Both the position numbers and the translations under genes were made by a program. A stretch of DNA of 64,000 nt from Microbacterium telephonicum (lineage in GTDB: Bacteria; Actinomycetota; Actinomycetes; Actinomycetales; Microbacteriaceae), in contig NZ_RCDB01000004.1 in NCBI RefSeq assembly GCF_003651225.1, forward strand, positions 1 to 64,000, written 5' to 3'. Of this stretch, positions 16,835 through 27,646 are shown in pieces. The stretch's first letter is position 1. Each line of letters opens with the position of its first letter. Below the pieces are notes generated by a model. It had not been told where the DNA came from, ran no database searches, and saw only the letters and a list, made by a program, of their open reading frames with translations.

Positions 16835-17029
16835 CTGTCGTCCGTGCCCGCTTCTGCGGTCGATGAGGGCGTGTCACGCGGCCTGCTGCCGGAGGATGCG
16901 GCATCCAGCCACTCGTGTGACATGGTTCTCGCGCATGTCACGCGATGTGCCACGTGTGCTGCTCCGCACCGGCGTTTCGTGGGACATGCCCGCCCAGGCG
17001 CAGGCCCAGGCGCAGGCCGAGGAGCCGGC

Positions 17030-18436
17030 TCAGTCGATGACGGCCTGCCGGGGCTTGACGGGCAGCATCAGCAGCAGGCCCGCGAGCAGGATCAGCACGA
17101 TGCCGAGGATGCCGAACCGCGTGTCGTGGGTGAGGCCGACGAACAGGGCGAACAGGCCGGGGGCCAGGAACGAGACGGCGCGGCCGGTCGTGGCGTAGAG
17201 CCCGAAGATCTCGCCCTCGCGCCTCTCGGGGGTGATGCGGGCCAGGAACGAGCGCGATGCCGACTGGATCGGCCCGACGAACATGCACAAGATGAGCCCG
17301 ACGATCCAGAAGCCGACCTTCGCGGTGCCGATGAAGAGCACGACCGTTCCGGCGACGACGAGTCCGATGAGGGACACCATGATGACCGTCTTGGACCCGA
17401 ACCGGTCGTCGAGCCGCCCGGCGAGGATCGTCGAGATGCCCGCAACGACGTTCGCGCCGACCGCGAAGTAGAGCACCTCCGACGAGGTGAACCCGAACAC
17501 CTGCGCGGCGATGATCGCGCCGAAGGTGAACACGCCCGCCAGGCCGTCGCGGAACACGGCGCTGGCGAGCAGGAACTGCAGCACCTGGCGGTTGCCGTGC
17601 CAGAGCTTGGTGAGCGTGCCCCACAGCACCGCGTAGGAGCGGAAGAACCCGACTCGCACGCGGCGCTCCTGCGCCGGGATCTCGGGCACGCGCACGAGCA
17701 CCGGGATCGCGAAGATCCCGAACCAGACGGCCGAGGCCAGAACGGCGAGGCGGATGTTGAGGCCGCCGTCCTCGGTCACCCCGAGCGGGCCGGGGTCGTC
17801 GGCGAGGCCGATGAAGCCGACCAGCAGGATCAGCAGCAGCACGATGCCGCCGACGTAGCCCATGCCCCAGCCGAATCCGGAGACGCGGCCCATGTTCTCG
17901 CGCGTGGAGACCTGCACGAGCATGGCGTTGTAGTTGACGCTCGCGAACTCGAAGAAGACGTTGCCGACCGCGAGAAGTGTCGCACCGAGGATGAGGTAGC
18001 CGGGGGTGCCTTCGACGAAGACCATCGCCGCCATGGCGAGCACGACGATGCCGGTGTTCACGCCGAGCCAGAGCTTGCGGCGCCCCGATCCGTCGGAGCG
18101 CTGGCCCAGGACGGGGGCGAGGGCGGCAATCATGATGCCGGCGATCATGAGCGCGACGCCGATGAGCGACGCGTTGTCGGCCTTGGCGGCCATGAGTGCC
18201 GGGTCCGACGCCTCGCCGTTCGCCGCCGCCACGATCGCGGGGTCGACGAAGTAGTTGCTCGACAGGTAGGTGCTGAACACGAACGTCGTAACGACCGCGT
18301 TGAACGACGCGGAGCCCCAATCCCAGAGCGCCCACGCCCGCACGGCGCGCTTGCGGGTGCGGTCGGTGGTTCCGATGACGGCCGCGGCGTGCGCGGATTC
18401 GGGAGACGGCTGTTCGGGTAGCGACATGTGCGTCAC
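17030..18436 (-). CDS. MFS transporter, Atg22/UMF1-like
   Basis: This 468-aa protein has about 12 membrane segments. The N-terminal ALWDWGSASFNAVVTTFVFSTYL and the motif QRSDGSGRRKLWLG are typical of the UMF1/Atg22-like branch of the major facilitator superfamily, whose bacterial members are of unknown substrate. GTG at 18436 was chosen because GAAGG lies 8 nt upstream; ATG at 18427 is an alternative. It is convergent with the BCCT gene; the 195 bp between them contain no gene, only GTCACGCG-like words and a short GCAGGC repetition. Confidence 0.82.
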   Translation of the reverse strand: MTHMSLPEQPSPESAHAAAVIGTTDRTRKRAVRAWALWDWGSASFNAVVTTFVFSTYLSSNYFVDPAIVAAANGEASDPALMAAKADNASLIGVALMIAGIMIAALAPVLGQRSDGSGRRKLWLGVNTGIVVLAMAAMVFVEGTPGYLILGATLLAVGNVFFEFASVNYNAMLVQVSTRENMGRVSGFGWGMGYVGGIVLLLILLVGFIGLADDPGPLGVTEDGGLNIRLAVLASAVWFGIFAIPVLVRVPEIPAQERRVRVGFFRSYAVLWGTLTKLWHGNRQVLQFLLASAVFRDGLAGVFTFGAIIAAQVFGFTSSEVLYFAVGANVVAGISTILAGRLDDRFGSKTVIMVSLIGLVVAGTVVLFIGTAKVGFWIVGLILCMFVGPIQSASRSFLARITPERREGEIFGLYATTGRAVSFLAPGLFALFVGLTHDTRFGILGIVLILLAGLLLMLPVKPRQAVID

Positions 18437-18490
18437 GGTAGGAGCCTTCGGTGAACGGGCGGTGCCGCACCACAGCGGCCTGCCGTCAGG

Positions 18491-18640
18491 CTACTGGCGC
18501 GCGGCCCATTCCCGGTCGACGCGGTGCTCCCGGCTCTTCAGCTCGAGCTACATCGTCCCGATGAAGCGCCCGTGTTCGTCGCGGATCGCCGGCTGCAGGT
18601 AGTCGTCGTCGCCGGCGAGCCGCGTCGCGTGCCTGACACG
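18491..18640 (-). pseudogene. remnant of an unidentified gene with an in-frame stop
   Basis: On the minus strand one frame reads a protein-like tail: DDDYLQPAIRDEHGRFIGTM, a TAG stop (18548-18550), then LELKSREHRVDREWAARQ and a TAG (18491-18493). A single change in the middle TAG would restore a continuous tail. Farther upstream the frame meets a TGA and has no start. I read this as the decayed 3' end of a gene whose 5' part was removed when the dnaK promoter region formed. The family is not recognised. Confidence 0.4.
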
Positions 18641-18669
18641 AACGGGCGGTCACAGCATCCGCCTGAAAA

Positions 18670-20686
<2,017 letters not shown>

Positions 20687-20696
20687 GAATCGACAC

Positions 20697-21278
20697 ATGA
20701 GCGACAAGGACTTCCAGCCCGAAGACGGCGACGAGGTCCTCGGTGAGGAGGGGTCGGAGGCGAACGCTTCCGGCCCCGACTCGCAGGAGGACTCCCTGAC
20801 GATCGAGGACATCCTCGGCACCGAGCAGTCCGACGAGGCCGCCGTGGCCGAGGCGCCCGCCGAGGAGCACGACCTGCTGCTCGACCTCAAGCGTCTGCAG
20901 GCCGAGTACGCGAACTACCGCCGCCGCACCGAAGAGCAGCGCGAGGCCGAGATCGACCGGGCCAAGGGCTCGGTCGCGAAGGGTCTGCTGCCGGTGCTCG
21001 ACGACCTCGACCGCGCCGACAAGCACGGCGATCTCGCCGAGGGCTCGCCCCTGGCGGCCATCGCCGAGAAGCTGCGCGGCGTCGTGACCCGGATGGGTGT
21101 GGAGTCGTACGGCGCGGCCGGCGACGTCTTCGACCCGCAGCAGCACGAGGCGATCTTCCAGGTGCCGACACCCGGCGTCGAGGCCGCCGCGATCATCGAG
21201 GTGGTCGAGGTGGGCTACCGCCTGGGCGCGATCGAGCTGCGTCCGGCGAAGGTCGTGGTCGCCGTGCCGGCAGAGTAA
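20697..21278 (+). CDS. grpE: nucleotide exchange factor GrpE
   Basis: This 193-aa protein has an acidic, disordered N-terminus (residues 1-60), a coiled coil (LLLDLKRLQAEYANYRRRTEEQREAEI) and a C-terminal beta domain (GAAGDVFDPQQHEAIFQV). It releases ADP from DnaK. The gap to dnaK is 10 bp with only a weak ribosome site, so translation probably depends on dnaK. Confidence 0.96.
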   Translation: MSDKDFQPEDGDEVLGEEGSEANASGPDSQEDSLTIEDILGTEQSDEAAVAEAPAEEHDLLLDLKRLQAEYANYRRRTEEQREAEIDRAKGSVAKGLLPVLDDLDRADKHGDLAEGSPLAAIAEKLRGVVTRMGVESYGAAGDVFDPQQHEAIFQVPTPGVEAAAIIEVVEVGYRLGAIELRPAKVVVAVPAE

Positions 21279-21290
21279 GCGGAGGAGAAG

Positions 21291-22283
21291 ATGGCCAGCC
21301 AAGACTGGTTCGACAAGGACTTCTACAAGGTGCTCGGCGTCTCGAAGGACGTCTCCGAGGCCGACCTGAAGAAGACCTATCGCAAGCTCGCGCGCACCTA
21401 CCACCCCGACTCCACGCAGGGCGACCCTGCGAAGGAGGCGAAGTTCAAGGAGATCAGCGAGGCGTACGCCGTGCTGAACGACAAGGAGCAGCGCGCCGAG
21501 TACGACCAGCTGCGCGCGATGGGCGCCGGCAACGCGCGCTTCACCGCGCCGGGCGCCGGCGGCGGCTTCGAGGACGTGTTCAGCCGGTTCGGCTCCAGTG
21601 GCGCGCGCGGCGCGCAGGGCGCCGACTTCGACGACATCTTCGCGATGTTCGGTCAGCAGTCCGGCGGCGGCCGGTTCGGCTCGGGTCGGTTCGGTCAGCC
21701 CTCGGGCGGCTTCCAGGGATACGGCGGTCCGCAGCGCGGCGCCGACGTCACGGCGCGCACGACGCTGGACTTCCAGACGGCGGTGCGCGGTGACACGATC
21801 ACGCTCGCCGGCGAGGACGGCAAACCGTTCAAGGTGAAGATCCCCGCGGGCGTCTCGGACGGGCAGAAGATCCGGCTGCGCGGTCGCGGCCGCCCGTCGC
21901 CGGACGGCGGCGAGGCGGGCGACATCGTGGTGTCGGTGACGGTGCGGCCCCACCCCGTATTCACGCGGGACGGGCTGAACCTGCGCGTGACGGTGCCGGT
22001 CACCTTCACCGAGGCGGCGCTGGGCGCGACGATCGAGGTGCCCACTCTCGGCGGCGACGTCGTGAAGCTGCGCGTGGCCCCCGGCACCCCGTCGGGGCGC
22101 GTGCTGCGCGTCAAGGGGCGCGGCGTCGAGACGGCCAAGGGCACCGGCGACCTGCTCGCCGAGGTGCAGGTCGCCGTGCCGACGCACCTCGACGAGCGGG
22201 CGAAGGAGGCGCTGGAGCGCTTCCAGGAGCTCGAACCCAAAGAGAACCCGCGCGCCGAGATGATGGCCAAGGCACGCGAGTGA
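21291..22283 (+). CDS. dnaJ: J-domain co-chaperone DnaJ, type II (no zinc finger)
   Basis: This 330-aa protein has a J-domain with HPD at 38-40, a Gly/Phe-rich linker (about 80-150) and two C-terminal beta domains (FQTAVRGDTITL, then GAPGTPSGRVLRVKGRG-like). The four CxxCxGxG motifs of classical DnaJ are absent, so it is CbpA-like in layout, as in the HspR-linked dnaJ genes of other actinobacteria. It stimulates the DnaK ATPase. GGAGG at 21281 precedes the ATG. Confidence 0.94.
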   Translation: MASQDWFDKDFYKVLGVSKDVSEADLKKTYRKLARTYHPDSTQGDPAKEAKFKEISEAYAVLNDKEQRAEYDQLRAMGAGNARFTAPGAGGGFEDVFSRFGSSGARGAQGADFDDIFAMFGQQSGGGRFGSGRFGQPSGGFQGYGGPQRGADVTARTTLDFQTAVRGDTITLAGEDGKPFKVKIPAGVSDGQKIRLRGRGRPSPDGGEAGDIVVSVTVRPHPVFTRDGLNLRVTVPVTFTEAALGATIEVPTLGGDVVKLRVAPGTPSGRVLRVKGRGVETAKGTGDLLAEVQVAVPTHLDERAKEALERFQELEPKENPRAEMMAKARE

Positions 22284-22289
22284 CCGTGT

Positions 22290-22321
22290 CCGGTCGTTGA
22301 GCGAGCGCAACGAGTCGAAAC
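22290..22321 (-). repeat. type A repeat inside the dnaK operon
   Basis: This is a single inverted 32-bp unit (CCGGTCGTTGAGC...GAGTCGAAAC) that fills almost the whole 50-bp gap between dnaJ and hspR. It is the only solitary type A unit in the window and the only one inside an operon. The hspR ribosome site GAGGTG (22322-22327) starts directly at its edge. Confidence 0.75.
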
Positions 22322-22333
22322 GAGGTGAACGTC

Positions 22334-22753
22334 ATGTCCGATGAGGTCGACGAGGAGGCCCCGATCTTCGCGATCGCGGTCGCCGCCGAGCTCGCCGGCA
22401 TGCATCCGCAGACCCTCCGCCAGTACGACCGACTGGGCCTCGTCGTGCCCGCTCGCACGCAGGGCGGGTCACGGCGATACTCGCTGCGGCACGTGAAGCA
22501 GCTGCGCGAGGTCTCGGCCCTGTCGGCCGACGGGATGAGCCTGCCCGCGATCTCCCGCATCATCGAGCTCGAGAACACCGTCCGCGCGCTGCGCGGTCAG
22601 GTGCGCGACCTCGAGCTGCGCCTGCGCGACGAGGTCGACAGCCGCTCCCGGGTGTTCGCCGCGGGCGCCTCCGGCTCGGTCGTGACGCTGCGCCAGGGCA
22701 CGCGCGTGCGCCGCGCGACGGAGGTCGTCGTCTGGCGCCCACCGTCCGACTGA
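22334..22753 (+). CDS. hspR: heat-shock repressor HspR (MerR family)
   Basis: This 139-aa repressor binds HAIR elements and uses DnaK as corepressor. It has an N-terminal MerR-type helix-turn-helix (HPQTLRQYDRLGLVVPARTQGGSRRYS), a coiled coil (ELENTVRALRGQVRDLELRLRDEV) and the typical hydrophobic C-terminal end TEVVVWRPP. ATG at 22334 is preferred over GTG at 22325 because GAGGTG is correctly spaced for it. Likely targets in this window are dnaK (18739) and clpB (60443). Confidence 0.93.
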   Translation: MSDEVDEEAPIFAIAVAAELAGMHPQTLRQYDRLGLVVPARTQGGSRRYSLRHVKQLREVSALSADGMSLPAISRIIELENTVRALRGQVRDLELRLRDEVDSRSRVFAAGASGSVVTLRQGTRVRRATEVVVWRPPSD

Positions 22754-22767
22754 CCCCTCTCTTCTCA

Positions 22768-22829
22768 CGCGAAAGGTCGCGACACGCGCTACCGGGGACT
22801 CCGGATGCGGCGTGTCGCGACCTTTCGCG
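22768..22829. terminator. long perfect inverted repeat after hspR
   Basis: Arms of 20 bp (22768-22787 and 22810-22829; GAAAGGTCGCGACACGC in the first arm) flank a 22-nt loop. It lies between convergent hspR and the SDR gene and can act as a terminator on both strands. There is no poly-T, as is common in actinobacteria. Confidence 0.7.
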
Positions 22830-22868
22830 TTCGGTGACGGTGGCGGGGCCGGTGGCGCGGGCGGTGGG

Positions 22869-23624
22869 TCAGGACTGGGGGCGGACGCGGACGTGCGTCA
22901 CGCCGCCGTCGACCTCCAGCACGGTGCCCGTCGTCGAGCGCGACAGCGGCGACGCGAGGTAGAGGATCGCACCGGCGACCTCTTCGGGCGAGACCATGCG
23001 GCCGGTCGCCTGTCGCGCGTCGAGCGCGCCGCGCTCGGCCACCGGATCGTCGAACTGCGTCAGGAACTTCTCGACGAACGGCGTGAAGACGGTACCCGGG
23101 CTGACGGCGTTGACCCGTACGCCCTCGCGGACGTGGTCGGTGGCCATCGCATAGGTCAGCGCCATCACGGCGCCCTTGGTCGCGGAGTACAGCGCGCGCT
23201 GCGGCAGGCCGTTGAGGGCGGCGATCGAGCAGAGGTTCACGATGGCCGCGTTCTCCGAGGCGCGCAGCAGCGGCAAGGCCGCGGCGGTCGCGCGCGCCAT
23301 GCCCGTCACGTTGATGTCGAGCACGCGCGCCCAGTCCTCGTCGCCCTGATCCTCGACGGTGCCGATGGCGCTGACACCGGCATTGTTCACGAGAACGTCG
23401 AGGCCGCCGAAGCGCCGCTCGATCTCCGCCATCGCCGCGACCAGCGACGCGCGGTCGCGCACGTCGGCGGTGATGCCGTGCAGCGGCGCGGGCACATCGC
23501 CCGCGTTGAGGTCGAGCACGACCGCCGTCGCCCCCGCATCCGCGAACGCCTTCGCGGTGGCCAGCCCGATCCCCGAGGCGCCCCCGGTGACGGCGGCGAC
23601 GAGCCCATCGAACGCGCCGGTCAT
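22869..23624 (-). CDS. short-chain dehydrogenase, probable 2-keto-3-deoxy-L-fuconate dehydrogenase
   Basis: This 251-aa SDR has the cofactor motif TGGASGIG, the acidic residue D42-like end of beta-2 (VVLDLN), which favours NAD+, and the catalytic set N-S-YxxxK (NNAG, CSIAAL, YSATKGA). The segment PGTVFTPFVEKFL...ARQATGRM resembles 2-keto-3-deoxy-L-fuconate 4-dehydrogenases. The product, 2,4-diketo-3-deoxy-L-fuconate, would be the substrate of the FAH-family hydrolase encoded just upstream and coupled by ATGA. It is the last gene of a four-gene minus-strand operon. Confidence 0.72.
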   Translation of the reverse strand: MTGAFDGLVAAVTGGASGIGLATAKAFADAGATAVVLDLNAGDVPAPLHGITADVRDRASLVAAMAEIERRFGGLDVLVNNAGVSAIGTVEDQGDEDWARVLDINVTGMARATAAALPLLRASENAAIVNLCSIAALNGLPQRALYSATKGAVMALTYAMATDHVREGVRVNAVSPGTVFTPFVEKFLTQFDDPVAERGALDARQATGRMVSPEEVAGAILYLASPLSRSTTGTVLEVDGGVTHVRVRPQS

Positions 23625-24472
23625 GCCTGGCCCACTTCCTGGCGCGAGCGGCCGAGGCCGTCGATCTCGAGCTCGACGACATCGCCCGCCTTCAGATACG
23701 GCGCGTCGGGGAGGCCGAGTGCGACGCCGGCGGGGGTCCCGGTGTTGATGAGGTCTCCGGGGCGCAGCACCATGAACTGCGACAGGTACCAGATCACGTA
23801 AGCGACGGGGAAGATCTGCGTGGCGGTCGAGCCGTCCTGACGCAGCTCGCCGTTGACCCAGAGGCGCAGGCCGAGCTGCTGCACGTCGTCGACGTCGGAT
23901 GCCGGCACCAGCACGGGGCCGAGCGGGTTGAACGTTTCGCAGCTCTTGCCTTTGTCCCACTGGCCGCCGCGTTCGAGCTGGAACTCCCGCTCCGACACGT
24001 CGTGCGAGAGCACGTATCCGGCGATGTGCCGTGCGGCCTCATCGGGCGAGTCGAGGTAACGCGCGGTCTCCGAGATGACGACGCCGAGCTCCACCTCCCA
24101 GTCGGTCTTCGTGGAGCCTCTCGGCACGAGCACCTCGTCGAAGGGGCCGACGATCGTCGACGGGTCCTTCATGAACACGACCGGCTCGGCGGGGATCGCG
24201 GCCCCCGTCTCCTCGGCGTGGTCGCGGTAGTTCAGTCCGACGCACACGATCTTCGTGGGTTGCGCGATCGGTGCGCCGACGCGGAGGTCTGCGGCGTTCT
24301 CCAGGACCGGCAGCTCGCCGGCATCCGCCGCCGCTCGTGCGCGCGCCGCGCCACCCGCGGCGAGGAACGGGCCGTCGATGTCCACCGTGAGGCTGCGCAG
24401 GTCGTACACGGCGTCGCGGTGGTGCAGGACGGGGATCTCGTGGCCGAGCGGGCCGAGGCGTCCGAGTGTCAT
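23621..24472 (-). CDS. FAH-family hydrolase, probable 2,4-diketo-3-deoxy-L-fuconate hydrolase
   Basis: This 283-aa protein has the fumarylacetoacetase C-terminal fold: KIVCVGLNYRDHAEE (conserved H), the metal ligands in DWEVELGVVI and a catalytic region SHDVSEREFQLERGGQWDKGKSCETFNPLGP. The last stretch is characteristic of the 2,4-diketo-3-deoxy-L-fuconate/acylpyruvase group that yields pyruvate plus L-lactate. GGAGAA lies before the ATG. It links the ketodeoxy-acid dehydrogenase to central metabolism. Confidence 0.78.
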   Translation of the reverse strand: MTLGRLGPLGHEIPVLHHRDAVYDLRSLTVDIDGPFLAAGGAARARAAADAGELPVLENAADLRVGAPIAQPTKIVCVGLNYRDHAEETGAAIPAEPVVFMKDPSTIVGPFDEVLVPRGSTKTDWEVELGVVISETARYLDSPDEAARHIAGYVLSHDVSEREFQLERGGQWDKGKSCETFNPLGPVLVPASDVDDVQQLGLRLWVNGELRQDGSTATQIFPVAYVIWYLSQFMVLRPGDLINTGTPAGVALGLPDAPYLKAGDVVELEIDGLGRSRQEVGQA

Positions 24473-24500
24473 GGTTCTCCTTGAGGGGTGGAAAGCGGGG

Positions 24501-25259
24501 TCAGCGGCCGAGCCAGCCGCCGTCGACGGGCAGCACGACGCCCGACACGTAGTCGGATGCCGGCGAGGCGAGGAACACGGTCGCGCCGGCGAGGTCGGAT
24601 GCCTCTCCCCAGCGGCCGGCGGGGATGCGGTCGAGGATGGCGCGGGAGCGGTCGGAGTCGGCGCGCAGCGCCTGGGTGTTGTCGGTCGCGATGTATCCCG
24701 GCGCGATCGCGTTGACCGTGACGCCGCGCGAGACCCATTCGTTGGAGAGGGCCCGGGTGAGCCCGGCGATGCCCGACTTCGCGGCGGCGTAGCCGGGCAC
24801 GTTGATACCCCCCTGGAAGCTCAGCAGCGACGCCGTGAAGATCACCTTGCCGCGTCCGCGCTCGAGCATGGGGCGGGCGAGGGCCTGGGTGAGGCGGAAC
24901 TGGCTCGACAGGTTCACGTCGATGACGCGGTCCCACAGGGCCAACGGGTGCTCGGCGGCCGGTGCGCGTTCGATCGTGCCGGCGTTGTTGACGAGGATGT
25001 CGACACCCCGGCCCGCCAGCTCGGCGCCCAGTGCCTCGACCGCGACGGGGTCGGCGAAGTCGCAGGCGAGACCCTCGAACGAACGCCCGGTTCCGGTGAC
25101 GGCCCGCTCGATGTCGCTGCCGGATGCGGACTGCGACGCGCTCACCCCGATGATGTCCGCGCCGGCATCCGCGAGGGCCACGGCCATCGCGAAGCCGATG
25201 CCGCGGCGCGCGCCGGTGACGACCGCGGTGGTGCCGGTGAGGTCGAACATCCCGGTCAT
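24501..25259 (-). CDS. short-chain dehydrogenase, KduD-like
   Basis: This is a 252-aa SDR with TGARRGIG, NNAG, the Ser of FTASLLSFQGG and Tyr-Lys of YAAAKSG. The pattern LLSFQGGINVPGYAAAKSGIAGLTRALSNEW and the end SDYVSGVVLPVDGGWLGR match the KduD/2-deoxy-D-gluconate 3-dehydrogenase group, which oxidises or reduces ketodeoxy sugar acids. With a second SDR two genes away, the operon may handle two epimeric acids. It overlaps the upstream ADH gene by ATGA and is followed after 28 bp by the FAH gene. Confidence 0.75.
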   Translation of the reverse strand: MTGMFDLTGTTAVVTGARRGIGFAMAVALADAGADIIGVSASQSASGSDIERAVTGTGRSFEGLACDFADPVAVEALGAELAGRGVDILVNNAGTIERAPAAEHPLALWDRVIDVNLSSQFRLTQALARPMLERGRGKVIFTASLLSFQGGINVPGYAAAKSGIAGLTRALSNEWVSRGVTVNAIAPGYIATDNTQALRADSDRSRAILDRIPAGRWGEASDLAGATVFLASPASDYVSGVVLPVDGGWLGR

Positions 25260-26278
25260 CGCGCACCCGCCACATCGACGAGGATCTTCATCGCGCGTCC
25301 GGCCTCGAGGTCGGCGAAGGCGTCCTGCGTGTCGGCGAGCGCGACGATGCGGGTGATGAGCGCGTCGGCGGGGACGACGCCGTCCGCGACGAGCTCGACG
25401 GCCGTCTCGAAGTCGACGCGCTGGTACACGCGCGCACCGAGCAGCCGCAGCTCGCGCCAGAACACGCGCTGCAGGTCGACCTCCCGCGGCGTGGGGTGGA
25501 TCGCGACGACGACGATCGTGCCGCGCACCTTCGCCAGGGCGGTCGCGCCGAGCACGGCCACCGCCGCGCCCGACACCTCGAAGACCACGTCGGCACCTGC
25601 TCCACCCGACCACTGCTCGACCCAGGCGACCTGGTCGACGGCGCGCGGATCGAGCGTCGCGAAGCCGAGCTCCTGCACCTGGGCGCGCCGCTGCGGATCG
25701 AGCTCGATCACGACGACGTCGCCCCCGAAGTGACGGGCGACCGTCGCGATGAGCACCCCGATGGGCCCGCCTCCGATGACGACGGCCTTCTGACCCGGTT
25801 GCAGTTCGGAGCGTCGCACGTCGTGCACCGCGACGGCCACGGGCTCCACGAGCGCCGCGTGGTCCAGGCGGATACCCGCCGGCAGGCGCACCAGGGTCTC
25901 CGCGGGGACGTTCCACAGCCCCTGCAGAGAACCGGGCGAGTCGATGCCGATGAAGTCGAGGTTCTGGCAGATGTGGCTGTTGCCGGCGAGGCAGGCGGGA
26001 CAGGTGCCGTCCCATGCGAGCGGCATGACCGTCACAGCGTCGCCCACGGTCCAGCCGTCGACGCCGTCGCCGACGGCGGCGATCGTGCCGCTCATCTCGT
26101 GACCGAACACGAGCGGCCGCGCCACCCGCGCGTCCATGTTCCCGTGGAGGATGTGCAGATCCGTGCCGCACAGGCCGGTATAGGCGACGGCCACCTGAAC
26201 CTGGCCCGCTTCGGGAGCGGTGGGTTCGGCATCCGCGATCTGGATGGTGCGGTCTCCCGCGTACGCTGCAGTCTTCAC
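25256..26278 (-). CDS. zinc-dependent alcohol/polyol dehydrogenase (MDR family)
   Basis: This is a 340-aa medium-chain dehydrogenase. Catalytic zinc ligands are expected at C in GLCGTDLH and HE in FGHEMSG. The structural-zinc loop is reduced: only two cysteines (CPACLAGNSHIC gives C-C-C) are clear. The cofactor motif is VIGGGPIG with an acidic ELD further on, favouring NAD+. Relatives act on threonine, sorbitol or sugar alcohols/acids. GTG at 26278 is chosen because GAGAGG lies 6 nt upstream; ATG at 26296 lies inside the operator. It is the first gene of the operon, divergent from the CoA-transferase cassette. Confidence 0.8.
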   Translation of the reverse strand: MKTAAYAGDRTIQIADAEPTAPEAGQVQVAVAYTGLCGTDLHILHGNMDARVARPLVFGHEMSGTIAAVGDGVDGWTVGDAVTVMPLAWDGTCPACLAGNSHICQNLDFIGIDSPGSLQGLWNVPAETLVRLPAGIRLDHAALVEPVAVAVHDVRRSELQPGQKAVVIGGGPIGVLIATVARHFGGDVVVIELDPQRRAQVQELGFATLDPRAVDQVAWVEQWSGGAGADVVFEVSGAAVAVLGATALAKVRGTIVVVAIHPTPREVDLQRVFWRELRLLGARVYQRVDFETAVELVADGVVPADALITRIVALADTQDAFADLEAGRAMKILVDVAGAR

Positions 26279-26292
26279 TGACGGCCTCTCAA

Positions 26293-26390
26293 ACATCTGA
26301 TGAATCCTCGTCCATTGTGCACGATCGCGGGCGATCCGGGAATCTTGCGCCCGATCTCTCCGATGACTACGATGAGCAAACGATTGAGCA
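26293..26390. promoter_or_regulatory. divergent control region: GntR-type and LacI-type operators
   Basis: TTGCGC (26345-26350), a 17-bp spacer and TACGAT (26368-26373) form the rightward promoter. TGAGCAAACGATTGAGCA (26373-26390), with core CAAACGATTG, overlaps the start of transcription as a repressor site. ACATCTGATGAAT (26293-26305), near the leftward gene start, belongs to the ATCATCnGATG series seen at 33513, 36371 and 30328. Both regulators are encoded within 7 kb. Confidence 0.72.
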
Positions 26391-26476
26391 CTCGGATGGC
26401 CGACACTCCGGATGCCGATCATCGAACCGCCGGGTCGCTCACCGCCGACGACCCGCATGAAGGAAGCGACGGCCCG

Positions 26477-27646
26477 ATGCCCGCCACCACCCCCCAGCCG
26501 CTCGAGGGGATCCTCGTGCTCGACTTCAGCCAGTTCCTCGCGGGGCCGGTCGCCGCACTCCGTCTCGCCGACCTGGGTGCGCGGGTGATCAAGATCGAGC
26601 GACCCGGGACCGGCGACATCGGGCGCACCCTCGCCTTCGCCGGGCGCGAGATCGACGGCGACACGGTCTCGTTCCACGCGATGAACCGCAACAAGCAGTC
26701 CATCACCGCCGACCTCAAGGATCCCGACGATCTCGCGTACGTGAAGCAGCTCGTGGCCCGCGCCGATGTGATCGTCCAGAACTTCCGCCCCGGGGTCATG
26801 GAGCGCATCGGTCTCGACTACGCCTCGGTGGCCGAGATCAACCCGACGATCGTCTACGCGAGCGCGACGGGGTACGGCAACGAAGGTCCGTGGCGCGACC
26901 GTCCGGGGCAGGACCTGCTCGCCCAGTCGATCTCCGGACTGCCCTGGCTCAGCGGCTCGAAGTCCGACGGGCCGGTGCCCGTGGGGCTGTCGATCGCCGA
27001 CCATCTGCTCAGCTGCCACATCGCTCAGGGAGTGACCGCCCTGCTCGTGCGGCGCTTCCGCACTGGTCAGGGAGGCCATGTCGAATCGAGCCTGCTGGAG
27101 GCGATGCTCGATCTGCAGTTCGAGCTGCTCAGCACCCGACTCAACGACGACTCGATCGCGGTCGAGCGGCACGGGGTCCACTCGGCCCACGCCTTCCTGG
27201 CGGCACCGTACGGCACGTACCCGACGAGTGACGGCTACCTCGCCCTGGCGATGAACCCGATCCCCCGGCTCGGCGAGCTGCTCGGTGTCGACGCCCTCGT
27301 CGTGATGACCGATCCCCGTGAGGCGTGGGAGAAGCAGGAGCAGATCGAGGCGATCCTCGCGGCGACGTTCGCGACCGATACCACCGCCCACTGGCTGTCG
27401 ATCCTCGATGCCGCCGACGTCTGGTGCGCTCCGGTGCTCACCCTCGACGAGCTGCTGGCCTCGGACGGGTTCGCTGCGATCGACATGACCCAGGAGGTGC
27501 AGCGGGGCGGGACGTCCATCCGCACCACCCGGAGCCCGCTCCGAGTGGACGGGCAGGTGCTCCGCAGCGCGAAGTCCGCGCCCACCCTCGGCGAGGACGA
27601 CGCCGCCGTGCGCGCCGAGTTCCCTCCCGCCGGAGTGCGCGCATGA
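26477..27646 (+). CDS. class III CoA-transferase (CaiB/BaiF family), cassette copy 1
   Basis: This 389-aa protein has the typical N-terminal [28 protein letters not shown] and the catalytic aspartate D146 in [13 protein letters not shown], which carries the acyl group during CoA transfer between carboxylic acids. It is a full-length family member. The frame extends upstream, but conserved sequence starts about at residue 8; AAGGAAG lies 12 nt before this ATG. It is coupled by ATGA to a signal-less solute-binding-fold protein, which in turn overlaps a MaoC dehydratase. An equivalent gene pair occurs at 48335-50682. Acyl donor and acceptor are unknown. Confidence 0.85.
   Translation: MPATTPQPLEGILVLDFSQFLAGPVAALRLADLGARVIKIERPGTGDIGRTLAFAGREIDGDTVSFHAMNRNKQSITADLKDPDDLAYVKQLVARADVIVQNFRPGVMERIGLDYASVAEINPTIVYASATGYGNEGPWRDRPGQDLLAQSISGLPWLSGSKSDGPVPVGLSIADHLLSCHIAQGVTALLVRRFRTGQGGHVESSLLEAMLDLQFELLSTRLNDDSIAVERHGVHSAHAFLAAPYGTYPTSDGYLALAMNPIPRLGELLGVDALVVMTDPREAWEKQEQIEAILAATFATDTTAHWLSILDAADVWCAPVLTLDELLASDGFAAIDMTQEVQRGGTSIRTTRSPLRVDGQVLRSAKSAPTLGEDDAAVRAEFPPAGVRA

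Noticed and set aside
16835..17029. Small gene or RNA between BCCT and MFS genes
   Set aside because: No frame with a start, ribosome site and gene-like composition, and no stable structure beyond short GC repeats.
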